DNA of 64,000 bases from Micromonospora sp. RHAY321 (GTDB taxonomy: Bacteria > Actinomycetota > Actinomycetes > Mycobacteriales > Micromonosporaceae): positions 558,001 to 622,000 of the forward strand of contig NZ_JAMHIW010000002.1 of NCBI RefSeq assembly GCF_023896955.1, in the 5' to 3' direction. Positions 47,536 through 55,147 of the stretch are shown piece by piece. The notes beneath the pieces were generated by a model that was not told the DNA's origin, did no database searches, and saw only the letters and a program-made list of their open reading frames with translations. Both the position numbers and the translations under genes were made by a program. Each line of letters begins with the position of its first letter. Positions within the stretch are counted from its first letter, which is position 1.

Positions 47536-48056
47536 GGCCGCACCGCCTTCCTCAGGGCGTCCAACCGGGCGCCGGTCATCTCGATCCATCGGAGGTCCGC
47601 CTCCAGGTGGTACAGGCCGTGGTCGGCGAGCAGTGCGTCGACCAGACTGCCGCCACGCTTGATCTCGGTGAGCTCGCGCATCCGGCGCAGGTGCGCGCTG
47701 CGCTGGGTGTCCAGGTATTCGTCGGCGGGGCGGTCCAGCATCAGCGCGAGCACGACCTTGGCGAAGAGCACCGTCTGCAGGTGCGGCTCCGGGTCGACCG
47801 GCTGGGTCAGCCACTGCTCGACCTCGGTCGCGCCCAGATCGGTGATGATGTAGCGCTTGCGGTCGGGGCCGGAGCCGGGTGCGACGTCGCTGATCACCAC
47901 CTTGCCGTCCCGGGCCAGTCGACTGAGGGTGGAGTAGACCTGGCCGAACGGCAGCGGCTTGCCCCGCCCGAAGAAGGCGTCGTAGTCGCGTTTCAGGTCG
48001 TACCCGTGGCTGGGCTCCCGTTCGAGGAGGCCGAGAAGGGTCAGTGGCACGCTCAT
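47532..48056 (-). CDS. PadR-family transcriptional regulator
   Basis: 174 residues. The winged helix is seen in LTLLGLLEREPSHGYDLKRDYDAFFG and FGQVYSTLSRLARDGKVVISDV, with KRYIITDLGATEVEQWL as the wing and helix pattern typical of PadR. The C-terminal part (about 100-174) is the helical dimerisation domain. It is the first gene of the ABC operon, and a palindrome at 48076-48096, 20 bases upstream of its start, is a likely operator. It probably represses its own operon until the transported compound binds. Confidence 0.92.
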   Translation of the reverse strand: MSVPLTLLGLLEREPSHGYDLKRDYDAFFGRGKPLPFGQVYSTLSRLARDGKVVISDVAPGSGPDRKRYIITDLGATEVEQWLTQPVDPEPHLQTVLFAKVVLALMLDRPADEYLDTQRSAHLRRMRELTEIKRGGSLVDALLADHGLYHLEADLRWIEMTGARLDALRKAVRP

Positions 48057-48075
48057 GCCAGGAGACTACTCTGAG

Positions 48076-48096
48076 GGTATACCCCGCGTATATACC
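48076..48096 (-). promoter_or_regulatory. Candidate PadR operator
   Basis: GGTATA and TATACC flank a 9-base spacer in a 21-base inverted repeat, in an AT-rich patch that stands out from its surroundings. A further GGTAT follows at 48100-48104. It lies 20 bases upstream of the padR start and would overlap the promoter. Confidence 0.5.
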
Positions 48097-48165
48097 GTCG
48101 GTATCTTCTCCGCAGGCGGCCGGGCAGACGTGGGCATTCGGCATGGGGGACCGACCGCCGCGCGG

Positions 48166-48528
48166 TCAGCCCAGCAGGGCGCGGGCCAGGGTGTAGCCGG
48201 CGGTGGCCGCGGCGAGCCCGGCGGCGACACTGCCCGCCACGTTGGCCAGCGCGAGGAGGCGGTGCCCGCCCTGCGCCAGTCGCAGCGTCTCGTAACCGAA
48301 GGTGGAGTAGGTGGTCAGCGCGCCGCAGAATCCGGTGCCGAGCAACGCGCCGACCACCGGGCCGGCCGGCATCCCGACGAGGGCGCCGAGCAGCAGCGAC
48401 CCGATCACGTTGACGGTCAGCGTGCCCCAGGGAAACGCCGAGTCGTGCCGGGACTGCACGGCCCGGTCGGTGAGGTAGCGCAGGGGCGCGCCCACGGCCG
48501 CGCCCAGGGCGATGAGCAGCACGGTCAT
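48166..48528 (-). CDS. crcB: CrcB/Fluc fluoride channel subunit
   Basis: 120 residues; ATG at 48528 in an ATGA overlap with the upstream paralogue. Four membrane helices and the family motifs are clear: AAVGAPLRYLTDRAV, WGTLTVNVIGSLLLGALVG, GTGFCGALTTYSTFGYET. The Asn in NVIGS and the phenylalanines and threonines around GALTTYSTF line the fluoride pore in Fluc channels. With the paralogue it probably makes a heterodimeric channel that exports fluoride. Confidence 0.94.
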   Translation of the reverse strand: MTVLLIALGAAVGAPLRYLTDRAVQSRHDSAFPWGTLTVNVIGSLLLGALVGMPAGPVVGALLGTGFCGALTTYSTFGYETLRLAQGGHRLLALANVAGSVAAGLAAATAGYTLARALLG

Positions 48529-49001
48529 CGGGCTGCCCTCCGTCGCAGCAGTCCGGCGGTGACGGCATCGCCCAACCCGACCGCGACGAGTGCCCCGAGC
48601 ACCGTCGCGGCCAGGTACGCCAGCGCGATGCCCGGAGCGCCCGCCACCAGCGCCTGCTGGACGTCCACCGCGTAGGTGGAGAAGGTGGTGAAACCGCCGA
48701 GCACCCCGACCCCGAGGAACGGGCGGACCAGCGGACGCCCGCCGCCGAGGTGCCCGAGCACCGCCATCAGGACGCCGATCAGCAGGCAGCCGGACAGGTT
48801 GATCCCGAACGTCGCCCACGGGAAGCCCGTCGGCGGGTGCGGGGCGGCGTGTTGCAGGCCGGCCCGGGACAGCGCGCCGAGCACCCCGCCAGCCGCGATG
48901 GTGAGGAGAGTCGTGGCAGGGCGCGCGGTCAGCTCGCCCCGGTCGGCGGGAACGCGGAGGTCGACGTCGGGGTCGGTGCGCGGCTCGAATGGCTCTGACA
49001 C
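48525..49001 (-). CDS. crcB: CrcB/Fluc fluoride channel subunit (longer paralogue)
   Basis: 158 residues from a GTG at 49001. A charged N-terminal extension of about 27 residues precedes the channel: GGVLGALSRAGLQHAA, FPWATFGINLSGCLLIGVLMAVLG, GVGVLGGFTTFSTYAVDV, and a fourth helix, IALAYLAATVLGALVAVGLG. The Asn (INLSG) and the GFTTFSTY loop are conserved. It is translated together with the second crcB gene. Paired genes of this type encode heterodimeric Fluc channels in many actinobacteria. Confidence 0.93.
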   Translation of the reverse strand: MSEPFEPRTDPDVDLRVPADRGELTARPATTLLTIAAGGVLGALSRAGLQHAAPHPPTGFPWATFGINLSGCLLIGVLMAVLGHLGGGRPLVRPFLGVGVLGGFTTFSTYAVDVQQALVAGAPGIALAYLAATVLGALVAVGLGDAVTAGLLRRRAAR

Positions 49002-49174
49002 GTGTCCTCCCCACCAGCACGGGCGTCACTGGCAGGGACCGTTGGCGAGCGGCGTCGCGGTTCTCCCGGCGCGTACGCGGGACGGCGGGCCCCACCGCCG
49101 GGAAGCCGTCCGGCTCTTCAGGCCAGCATATCGCCGTCGAACCGTGCTCCCTCAGCGCGTCACGCGACGGCAGG

Positions 49175-49933
49175 TCAGCGCACGGCCGCGACGGCGGCGT
49201 CGGGACCGCCACGCCACAGGGTGCCGACCTCGCCGAAGCCGGCCGCGGTCAGGGTGGCCAGGTGCCAGGAGACCGGCGGGTTCCACTCCGGGCTGTGCCC
49301 GGTCGGGTAGATGGCGTGCCGCTGTGCGACCAGGGGGGCGAGCACCGGGTCGGCACCGGCCCGCTCCCACCAGTCCGACCAGGAGGGGACCGCTCCTGCC
49401 GCGTACCGGGCGGCGCGACGGTCCCGCGCCCGGTCGAGCAGCCGCTTGGTCAGCTCGGGAAGGGTGTCGTCGGGCATGTGGTCGGCGTTGACGAAGATCC
49501 CGCCGGGCCGCAGCACGTCGCGGATCTCGCCGTAGAGCAGTCCGAGGCGGTCCGCCGGCAGCCAGTGCAGCGCGGTGGCGGTGAGCACGGCGTCGTACTC
49601 GCGATGGGGCAGCGCGGACAGCCAGTCCGGGGTGCCGAGGTCGGCGGTGACGATGGTGGCCCGGTCGGTCAGCGAGGCGCCGGCGATGGCCAGCAGTGCC
49701 GGGTCGAGGTCCACGAGGGTCACCTCGGCGGTGGGGAAGCGCGCGAGGGTTCGCAGCGAGATGGTGCCGGTGCCGCCGGCCAGGTCGAGCAGGCGCGGCG
49801 GTCGGCCGTCGAGGATCGCGTCGACGGCGTCGAGCATCGTGGTGAACCGGTGTTCCCGATCCGGCAGGTACGCCTCCTGCTGGCGGTCCCAGCTCTCCTG
49901 CCACGCCGACGCATCCGTGATGTAAGGAGTCAT
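49175..49933 (-). CDS. SAM-dependent class I methyltransferase
   Basis: 252 residues; ATG at 49933 with AAGGAG (in TAAGGAGTC reversed context weak) and no family content upstream. The SAM-binding motif is RLLDLAGGTGTISLRTLARF, followed by VTLVDLDPALLAIAG and the post-motif YDAVLTATALHWLPADRL. This is a small-molecule methyltransferase type; the substrate is not evident. It is oriented with the MFS gene, whose stop is 153 bases upstream, but a strong hairpin separates them. Confidence 0.85.
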   Translation of the reverse strand: MTPYITDASAWQESWDRQQEAYLPDREHRFTTMLDAVDAILDGRPPRLLDLAGGTGTISLRTLARFPTAEVTLVDLDPALLAIAGASLTDRATIVTADLGTPDWLSALPHREYDAVLTATALHWLPADRLGLLYGEIRDVLRPGGIFVNADHMPDDTLPELTKRLLDRARDRRAARYAAGAVPSWSDWWERAGADPVLAPLVAQRHAIYPTGHSPEWNPPVSWHLATLTAAGFGEVGTLWRGGPDAAVAAVR

Positions 49934-49977
49934 GCCGATCAGGCTAGTTACCACTCGCGGAGCCTGTCCAGACCTTG

Positions 49978-49994
49978 TTGCACATAATTTGCAA
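49978..49994. promoter_or_regulatory. Small palindrome upstream of the methyltransferase gene
   Basis: TTGCA and TGCAA with seven bases between form a 17-base AT-rich inverted repeat, 45 bases upstream of the methyltransferase start. It looks like a site for a dimeric repressor, but no regulator is encoded nearby that would obviously use it. Confidence 0.3.
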
Positions 49995-50024
49995 TTGCTG
50001 GATGATGGCAACGCGATGATCACG

Positions 50025-50063
50025 GTGGCGCCGGGTCGGGTCGTCCGCCCGACCCGGCGCCAC
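50025..50063 (-). terminator. Strong hairpin terminator after the MFS gene
   Basis: A perfect 16-base stem (50025-50040 with 50048-50063, GTGGCGCCGGGTCGGG and its complement) with a 7-base loop lies 24 bases past the stop of the MFS gene. There is no T tract, which is usual for actinomycete terminators. Confidence 0.75.
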
Positions 50064-50086
50064 CCGCGCCAGGGGCGCGGCAGGGG

Positions 50087-51307
50087 TCACGCCGCGCTGC
50101 CGACCAGGTCGGAGTCGGCCGTCGTCGGCCCACTCCGGCGGGCCAGTCGGATCGCCCCGAGCAGGACGACCAGGCCAGCCAGGGTGATCGCGGCGCCGGC
50201 CCAGATCGGCGCGGTGTAACCGAGCCCGGCGGCGATGGTCACCCCGCCGATCCAGGCGCCGAACGCGTTGCCGAGGTTGAACGCCGCGATGTTCGCCCCG
50301 GAGGCGAGGGTGGGCGCCTGGTGGGCGTACCGCATGATCCGCATCTGCAGTGGCGGCACGGTAGCGAAACCGAACGCTCCCATCAGCACCAGGGAGGCGA
50401 TGGTCAGCGTCTGGCTCGTCGCGGTCAGGGCGAACCCGACGAGCACCACGGTGAGCGCCGCCAGGACGGTGACCAGGGTGCGCGACAGTGACACGTCCGC
50501 CGCCCGGCCGCCGAGCAGGTTGCCGGCGAACAGCCCCACTCCGAAGAGGACCAGCAGCCACGGCACCGTGCCGGTGGCGAAGCCGCTGACCTCGGTCAGC
50601 GTGTAGGCGATGTAGGTGAACGCGCCGAACATGCCGCCGAAGCCCAGGATCGTGACCACCAGGGAGAGCCAGACCTGCGGGTGGGCGAAGGCGCGCAGTT
50701 CGCCGCGCAGCCCACCGGTCGAGGTCTGGGCGTCGGCGGTGCCACGACCGGGAACCAGCAGCGCCAGTCCGATCAGTGCGACCACCCCGATGCCGGTGAT
50801 CGCCCAGAACGTCGACCGCCAGCCGAAGTGCTGGCCGAGGAAGGTGCCGAAGGGCACGCCGAGCACGTTCGCGGTGGTGAGCCCCGCGAACATCATGGCG
50901 ATCGCGCCCGCGCGGCGGGCCGGTGCGACGAGCCCGGCGGCCACCACGGCGCCGATCCCGAAGAACGCGCCGTGGCAGAGCGCGGCGACGATCCGGCCGG
51001 CCATCATCACGGCGTAGTCGCCGGCGACCGCGGAGAGCAGGTTGCCGATGATGAAGAGCACCATCAGGCCGAGGAGCACCGGCTTGCGCGGCAGTCGGGT
51101 GACCGCGGCGGTGAGGGCCACCCCGCCGACGGCCACGCTGAGCGCGTAGCCGGAGATCAGCCAGCCGGCCACCGGCTCGGTGACCGCGAAGTCGGCGGCC
51201 ACGTCGGGCAGCAGCCCCATGATCACGAATTCGGTGAGCCCGATGCCGAAGGCGCCGAGGGCCAGGGCGATCAGGCCGGGCGGCATGGACTTTTGGCGTA
51301 CGGACAT
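50087..51307 (-). CDS. MFS drug-efflux-type transporter (DHA1, Cmx/AraJ-like)
   Basis: 406 residues, twelve helices. The N-terminus LIALALGAFGIGLTEFVIMGLLPDVAADF is the signature of the AraJ/Cmx/sugar-efflux group of DHA1 carriers. Motif A-like LPRKPVLLGLMVLFIIGNLLS and motif C-like VLGVPFGTFLGQHFGWRSTFW follow. Members export chloramphenicol, sugars or other small compounds. It is divergent from a MarR gene, with a 13-base inverted repeat between them that should bind the repressor. Confidence 0.9.
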   Translation of the reverse strand: MSVRQKSMPPGLIALALGAFGIGLTEFVIMGLLPDVAADFAVTEPVAGWLISGYALSVAVGGVALTAAVTRLPRKPVLLGLMVLFIIGNLLSAVAGDYAVMMAGRIVAALCHGAFFGIGAVVAAGLVAPARRAGAIAMMFAGLTTANVLGVPFGTFLGQHFGWRSTFWAITGIGVVALIGLALLVPGRGTADAQTSTGGLRGELRAFAHPQVWLSLVVTILGFGGMFGAFTYIAYTLTEVSGFATGTVPWLLVLFGVGLFAGNLLGGRAADVSLSRTLVTVLAALTVVLVGFALTATSQTLTIASLVLMGAFGFATVPPLQMRIMRYAHQAPTLASGANIAAFNLGNAFGAWIGGVTIAAGLGYTAPIWAGAAITLAGLVVLLGAIRLARRSGPTTADSDLVGSAA

Positions 51308-51339
51308 GGTCGTCCCATCGGGGAGGGGTCAGATAGCTG

Positions 51340-51383
51340 GCGCGTGCAACTACCCGCGCCTACAACAAGATAGTTGCACGCGC
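51340..51383. promoter_or_regulatory. Inverted repeat between the MFS and MarR genes (candidate MarR operators)
   Basis: GCGCGTGCAACTA (51340-51352) and its exact complement (51371-51383) are separated by 18 bases, in the 135-base gap between the divergent genes. Each arm lies close to one of the two starts, as expected if each marks one promoter. Confidence 0.6.
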
Positions 51384-51442
51384 TTTATATCGGCGCAAGC
51401 GTGGTAGCCTGGGCCTTCCAGGTCACACCCGAGGAGGCCGGC

Positions 51443-51892
51443 ATGGGCATCGCCGACGACGCGGTCGAGATCCGCGCGCAGGGCTGGCGCACCCTCGCCG
51501 CCCTGCACGGGCTGATCGAGACGTCCCTGGAGCGGGCGTTGCAGGCCGGCCACGAACTGTCCGTCGTCGAGTACACCGTGCTCGACGCGCTCTCCCGGCA
51601 GGACGGCTGGCACATGCGCATGAGCCAGCTCGCCCGCGCGGCCGCGCTCTCCGGCAGCGCCACCACCCGCCTGGTCACCCGGCTGGAGCAACGCGGCCTG
51701 CTGACCCGGATCCTCTGCGCCGACGACCGGCGCGGCATCTACACCGAGCTGACCCCGGCCGGCTCCGACCTGCTCGCCCGGGCCCGACCCACCCACGACC
51801 GGGTGCTGGCCGACGCACTGGCCCAGGCGGAGGCCACCCCCGAGCTGGCACCACTGGTCGACGCGCTGCACCGCCTGCCGACCGCCCGCTGA
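51443..51892 (+). CDS. MarR-family transcriptional regulator
   Basis: 149 residues; the ATG at 51443 is chosen for the GAGGAGG five bases upstream of it. The winged helix is in MRMSQLARAAALSGSATTRLVTRLEQRGLLTRI, and the wing has DDRRGIYTELTPAGSDLLARA, the typical DxRxxxxxLT pattern. The N-terminal helices and the C-terminal helix (PLVDALHRL) form the dimer. It is divergent from the MFS transporter and probably represses it, releasing DNA when it binds a phenolic or drug-like ligand. Confidence 0.92.
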   Translation: MGIADDAVEIRAQGWRTLAALHGLIETSLERALQAGHELSVVEYTVLDALSRQDGWHMRMSQLARAAALSGSATTRLVTRLEQRGLLTRILCADDRRGIYTELTPAGSDLLARARPTHDRVLADALAQAEATPELAPLVDALHRLPTAR

Positions 51893-51974
51893 CAGCCCCC
51901 ACCCCACCATCGGTGCGGCCGGGCGTACGGTACCGGCAGCCACGCCGGGACCGTCGCGCGAAGGAGACAGGGCG

Positions 51975-53282
51975 ATGCAGGACCGCACCCCTCGTCCGGA
52001 GGAGCTGGAGCCGATCGAGCTGGCCGGCGTCGACGAGCTGCGCACCCTCCAGCACGAACGGCTGCGCTGGTCGTTGCGGCACGCGTACGACAACGTGCCG
52101 CACTACCGCCGGGCGTTCGACGCGGCCGGGGTGCACCCCGACGACTGCCGCGACCTCACCGACCTGGCCCGCTTCCCGTTCACCGGCAAGGCGGAGCTGC
52201 GGGAGAACTACCCGTTCGGCATGTTCGCCGTACCCCGGGAGCGGGTCGCCCGTCTGCACGCCTCCTCCGGCACCACCGGCCGGCCGACGGTCGTCGGCTA
52301 CACCCGCGACGACCTGCGCACCTGGGCCCGGCTGATGGCCCGGTCGATCCGGGCCTCCGGCGGCCGTCCCGGCGACCGGGTGCACGTGGCGTACGGCTAC
52401 GGGCTGTTCACCGGCGGGCTCGGCGCCCACTACGGCGCGGAGGAGCTGGGCTGCACCGTCATCCCCGTCTCCGGAGGCATGACCGAACGGCAGGTCATGC
52501 TGATCCGCGACTTCGAACCCGAGGTCATCATGGTCACGCCCAGCTACATGCTGGCGATCGTGGACGAGATGCAGCGCCAGGGCGTGGACCCGCGGGCCAC
52601 CTCGCTGCGGGTCGGCATCTTCGGCGCGGAGCCGTGGACCGAGGACATGCGCCGCGAGATGGAGGACCGGCTGGACATCCACGCCGTCGACATCTACGGG
52701 CTCTCCGAGGTGATGGGCCCGGGCGTGGCCACCGAGTGCGTCGAGACCAAGGACGGGCTGCACCTCTGGGAGGACCACTTCTACCCGGAGATCATCGACC
52801 CGGTCACCGGGAAGGTCCTGCCCGACGGCGAGCAGGGTGAGCTGGTGCTCACCTCGCTCACCAAGGAGGCCATGCCGGTCGTCCGGTACCGCACCCGCGA
52901 CCTGACCCGCCTGCTGCCCGGCACGGCCCGCCCGATGCGCCGCATCGAGAAGATCACCGGCCGGACGGACGACATGATGATCGTGCGCGGGGTGAACATC
53001 TTCCCGACCCAGATCGAGGAGCTGATCCTGCGGACCCCGCAGCTGTCGCCGCACTTCCAGTGCGTACTCGACCGGCAGGGCCGGCTGGACACCCTGACGG
53101 TGCGGGTGGAACGGCGGGCCGAGGTCGCCGTGGACGCCGCCGAGCGGGCCGGCGCGACCCTGGTCGAGCTGGTGAAGAACACCATCGGGGTGAGCGTGGC
53201 GGTCGACGTCCTGGCCCCGGACGGGGTGGAGCGCTCGGTGGGCAAGATGCGGCGCATCGTCGACCAGCGGCGGGCCGGCTGA
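51975..53282 (+). CDS. paaK: Phenylacetate-CoA ligase
   Basis: 435 residues, the usual PaaK length; AAGGAGA before the ATG. It shows LQHERLRWSLRHAYDNVPHYR, the AMP-binding loop LHASSGTTGRPTVVGYT, IYGLSEVMGPGVATEC and the C-terminal lid RTDDMMIVRGVNIFPTQIEE, all hallmarks of the family. It activates phenylacetate to its CoA thioester with ATP. No paaABCDE epoxidase genes are in the window, but a PaaI-type thioesterase follows after one base. An AMP-ligase of a related aromatic acid remains possible. Confidence 0.9.
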   Translation: MQDRTPRPEELEPIELAGVDELRTLQHERLRWSLRHAYDNVPHYRRAFDAAGVHPDDCRDLTDLARFPFTGKAELRENYPFGMFAVPRERVARLHASSGTTGRPTVVGYTRDDLRTWARLMARSIRASGGRPGDRVHVAYGYGLFTGGLGAHYGAEELGCTVIPVSGGMTERQVMLIRDFEPEVIMVTPSYMLAIVDEMQRQGVDPRATSLRVGIFGAEPWTEDMRREMEDRLDIHAVDIYGLSEVMGPGVATECVETKDGLHLWEDHFYPEIIDPVTGKVLPDGEQGELVLTSLTKEAMPVVRYRTRDLTRLLPGTARPMRRIEKITGRTDDMMIVRGVNIFPTQIEELILRTPQLSPHFQCVLDRQGRLDTLTVRVERRAEVAVDAAERAGATLVELVKNTIGVSVAVDVLAPDGVERSVGKMRRIVDQRRAG

Positions 53283-53283
53283 C

Positions 53284-53697
53284 GTGTCGGAACAGCGCAG
53301 TCCGGCGTACGCCATGTTCGACGCCGACGCGGCCTCGCGGGGCCTCGGCATCGAGTTGGTCGAGGCCGGCGACGGTACGGCGGTGGCCCGGATGCGGGTG
53401 ACCGACCAGATGCTCAACGGCCACGCCATCGCCCACGGCGGCTTCGTCTTCCTGCTCGCCGACACCGCCTTCGCGCTGGCCTGCAACAGCCACGGCCCGG
53501 TCACCGTCGCCGCCGGCGGCGAGATCACGTTCGTCCGGCCCGCCCGCGCCGGCGACCTGCTCACCGCCCACGCCACCGAGCGCACCCGGTACGGCCGCAG
53601 CGGCATCTACGACGTCACCGTCACCCGCGACGACGGCGAGGTGGTCGCGGAGTTCCGGGGACGCAGCCGCACCCCGGCCGCACCACCGTCGAGCTAG
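53284..53697 (+). CDS. paaI: PaaI-type hotdog-fold thioesterase
   Basis: 137 residues, GTG start one base after the paaK stop. The family motif MLNGHAIAHGGFVFLLADTAFALACNSHG contains the HGG and the catalytic Asp (ADTAF). The second half, ITFVRPARAGDLLTAHATE and GRSGIYDVTVTRDDGEVVAEFRG, completes the hotdog fold. PaaI hydrolyses dead-end CoA thioesters of the phenylacetate route, releasing CoA. It is coupled to paaK, so both are probably expressed together. Confidence 0.92.
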   Translation: MSEQRSPAYAMFDADAASRGLGIELVEAGDGTAVARMRVTDQMLNGHAIAHGGFVFLLADTAFALACNSHGPVTVAAGGEITFVRPARAGDLLTAHATERTRYGRSGIYDVTVTRDDGEVVAEFRGRSRTPAAPPSS

Positions 53698-53756
53698 GAC
53701 CCCACCGCCCCGCGTGGCCGCACCGGATGGCTGCCCACCTGGGGCAGGATGACCGG

Positions 53757-54317
53757 ATGCGACACGTCGTGCTGTTCCACTCCGTGTACGGGCTGCGGCC
53801 CGCCGTGCGCGCCGCCGCGGACCGGCTCCGCGCCGCCGGGCACCGGGTCGTCACCCCCGACCTGTACGGCGTCCCGGCCGCCGACACCGTCGAGGAGGGC
53901 TTCGCGCTGCTCGACAAGATCGGCCAGGAGGTGGTGCTCGACCGCGCCCGGACGGCCCTGCGGGAGCTGCCGGCCGAGACCGTGCTCGCCGGCTTCTCGA
54001 TGGGCGCCGGCGTCGCCGGGGCGCTGCTGGCCGAGCGCCCCGACGCCGCCGGTCTGCTCCTGCTGCACGGCACCGGCGGCGCACCGGAGTCCGTCCGGCC
54101 CGGGTTGGCGGTGCAGGTGCACCTCGCCGACCCGGACCCGTACGACGCGCCGGACGAGGTCGACGAGTGGCAGCGGGCGATGACCGACGCCGGCGCCGAC
54201 CTGACGGCGTTCCGCTATCCCGGAGTGGGGCACCTGTTCACCGACCCGGACCTGGCGGAGTACGCCCCGGACGCCGCCACGGCGGCCTGGCCCCGGGTGC
54301 TGGCCTTCCTCGACTGA
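53757..54317 (+). CDS. Dienelactone hydrolase-like alpha/beta hydrolase
   Basis: 186 residues from the ATG at 53757. The fold has VVLFHSVYGLRPAVRAAADRLRAAGH, VVTPDLYG, the nucleophile elbow LAGFSMGAGVA (Ser instead of the Cys of true dienelactone hydrolases) and the His in YPGVGHLFTDPD. The acid is likely in HLADPDPYD. It lies 59 bases after paaI on the same strand. Its link to phenylacetate use is only by position. Confidence 0.82.
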   Translation: MRHVVLFHSVYGLRPAVRAAADRLRAAGHRVVTPDLYGVPAADTVEEGFALLDKIGQEVVLDRARTALRELPAETVLAGFSMGAGVAGALLAERPDAAGLLLLHGTGGAPESVRPGLAVQVHLADPDPYDAPDEVDEWQRAMTDAGADLTAFRYPGVGHLFTDPDLAEYAPDAATAAWPRVLAFLD

Positions 54318-54363
54318 GCGTCGACACCTGCCGGGCCGGCACCGGATTGTCCTGCTCCGGCGC

Positions 54364-55056
54364 TCAGCGGGTGCCGGCGCCGATGCGCGGGGGCGTGGCG
54401 GTGCCGTGGACGCGCTTGGCGTGCGCGGCATAGACCCGGGGTGCCATGACCGGCATGAGCAGCCGAGCCGGCAGCGGGGCGTGCGCGAGCACCGCCTTGA
54501 TCACCTCGGGGTCTCCCTCGTACATCGCCATGCCGAAGCTCAGCGGCAGCCGCTTCTTCGGGGTGTCGCGCAACCCGTGCTCACCGAGCTTCGCCCACTC
54601 CGCCGCGGTGACGTGCCTCTTGGCCAGCGGGAGGATCTCGGCCTCCTCCATGGCCATGTGCTCGGTGGTCACGGCGCGGAGACGCTCCAGGGCGTCAGCC
54701 AGTTCGTTTCCCTCCCGCGCCGTCCGACGCCAGTCGGGAAGCATGGCGACCACCGCCGCGTAGGCCTCCTCGATGGCGTGGTGCTGTGCCCGCATGGTGG
54801 GGACGATGGCGGTCGCCTCCGCGCCACCGCGCTCGGCGAGCAGCGGCCACAGGAACATGTCCTCGCCCTCGTGGTGCAGGTGTAGCTGCTGGCACATGAG
54901 CGCGGCGTGGGCGCCGACGACCTCCGCGCGCTTCACGTCACCCGGCCGCACGTCGCGGACGAGCTGCGGAAGCAGGCCGAACTCGCGACGGAACATGATG
55001 TGCACCATGTACATGTCGCGGACGTCGGCCATGGCTTCCTGGTGTTTCTGGTTCAC
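54364..55056 (-). CDS. Hemerythrin-domain protein
   Basis: 230 residues; GTG at 55056 with GGAAAGG upstream. The four-helix bundle carries the iron ligands in order: HIMFRREFG near 19, QQLHLHHEGEDMFLWPLL, MRAQHHAIEEAYAAV and TTEHMAMEEAEILPLAKR. The last 75 residues are a non-hemerythrin helical tail ending in ATPPRIGAGTR. Actinobacterial proteins of this type bind a di-iron centre and sense or carry O2 or NO, or protect from peroxide. It converges with the small hydrolase gene and is probably monocistronic. Confidence 0.85.
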   Translation of the reverse strand: MNQKHQEAMADVRDMYMVHIMFRREFGLLPQLVRDVRPGDVKRAEVVGAHAALMCQQLHLHHEGEDMFLWPLLAERGGAEATAIVPTMRAQHHAIEEAYAAVVAMLPDWRRTAREGNELADALERLRAVTTEHMAMEEAEILPLAKRHVTAAEWAKLGEHGLRDTPKKRLPLSFGMAMYEGDPEVIKAVLAHAPLPARLLMPVMAPRVYAAHAKRVHGTATPPRIGAGTR

Positions 55057-55147
55057 GGTGACCTTTCCAAGGGCTTCAGTGGGTCGAACACGTCGATCAT
55101 GTGTGCTGTGACTTGTAGGCGGCTTGGAATCCCGCAACCGGGACGAG

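Noticed and set aside
49002..49110. Possible fluoride riboswitch before the crcB pair
   Set aside because: Pieces such as GGCGGTGGGGCCCGCC and AGTGACGCCC recall the crcB motif, but the conserved GATGG and the CTGATGA parts do not fit. A covariance search would decide.
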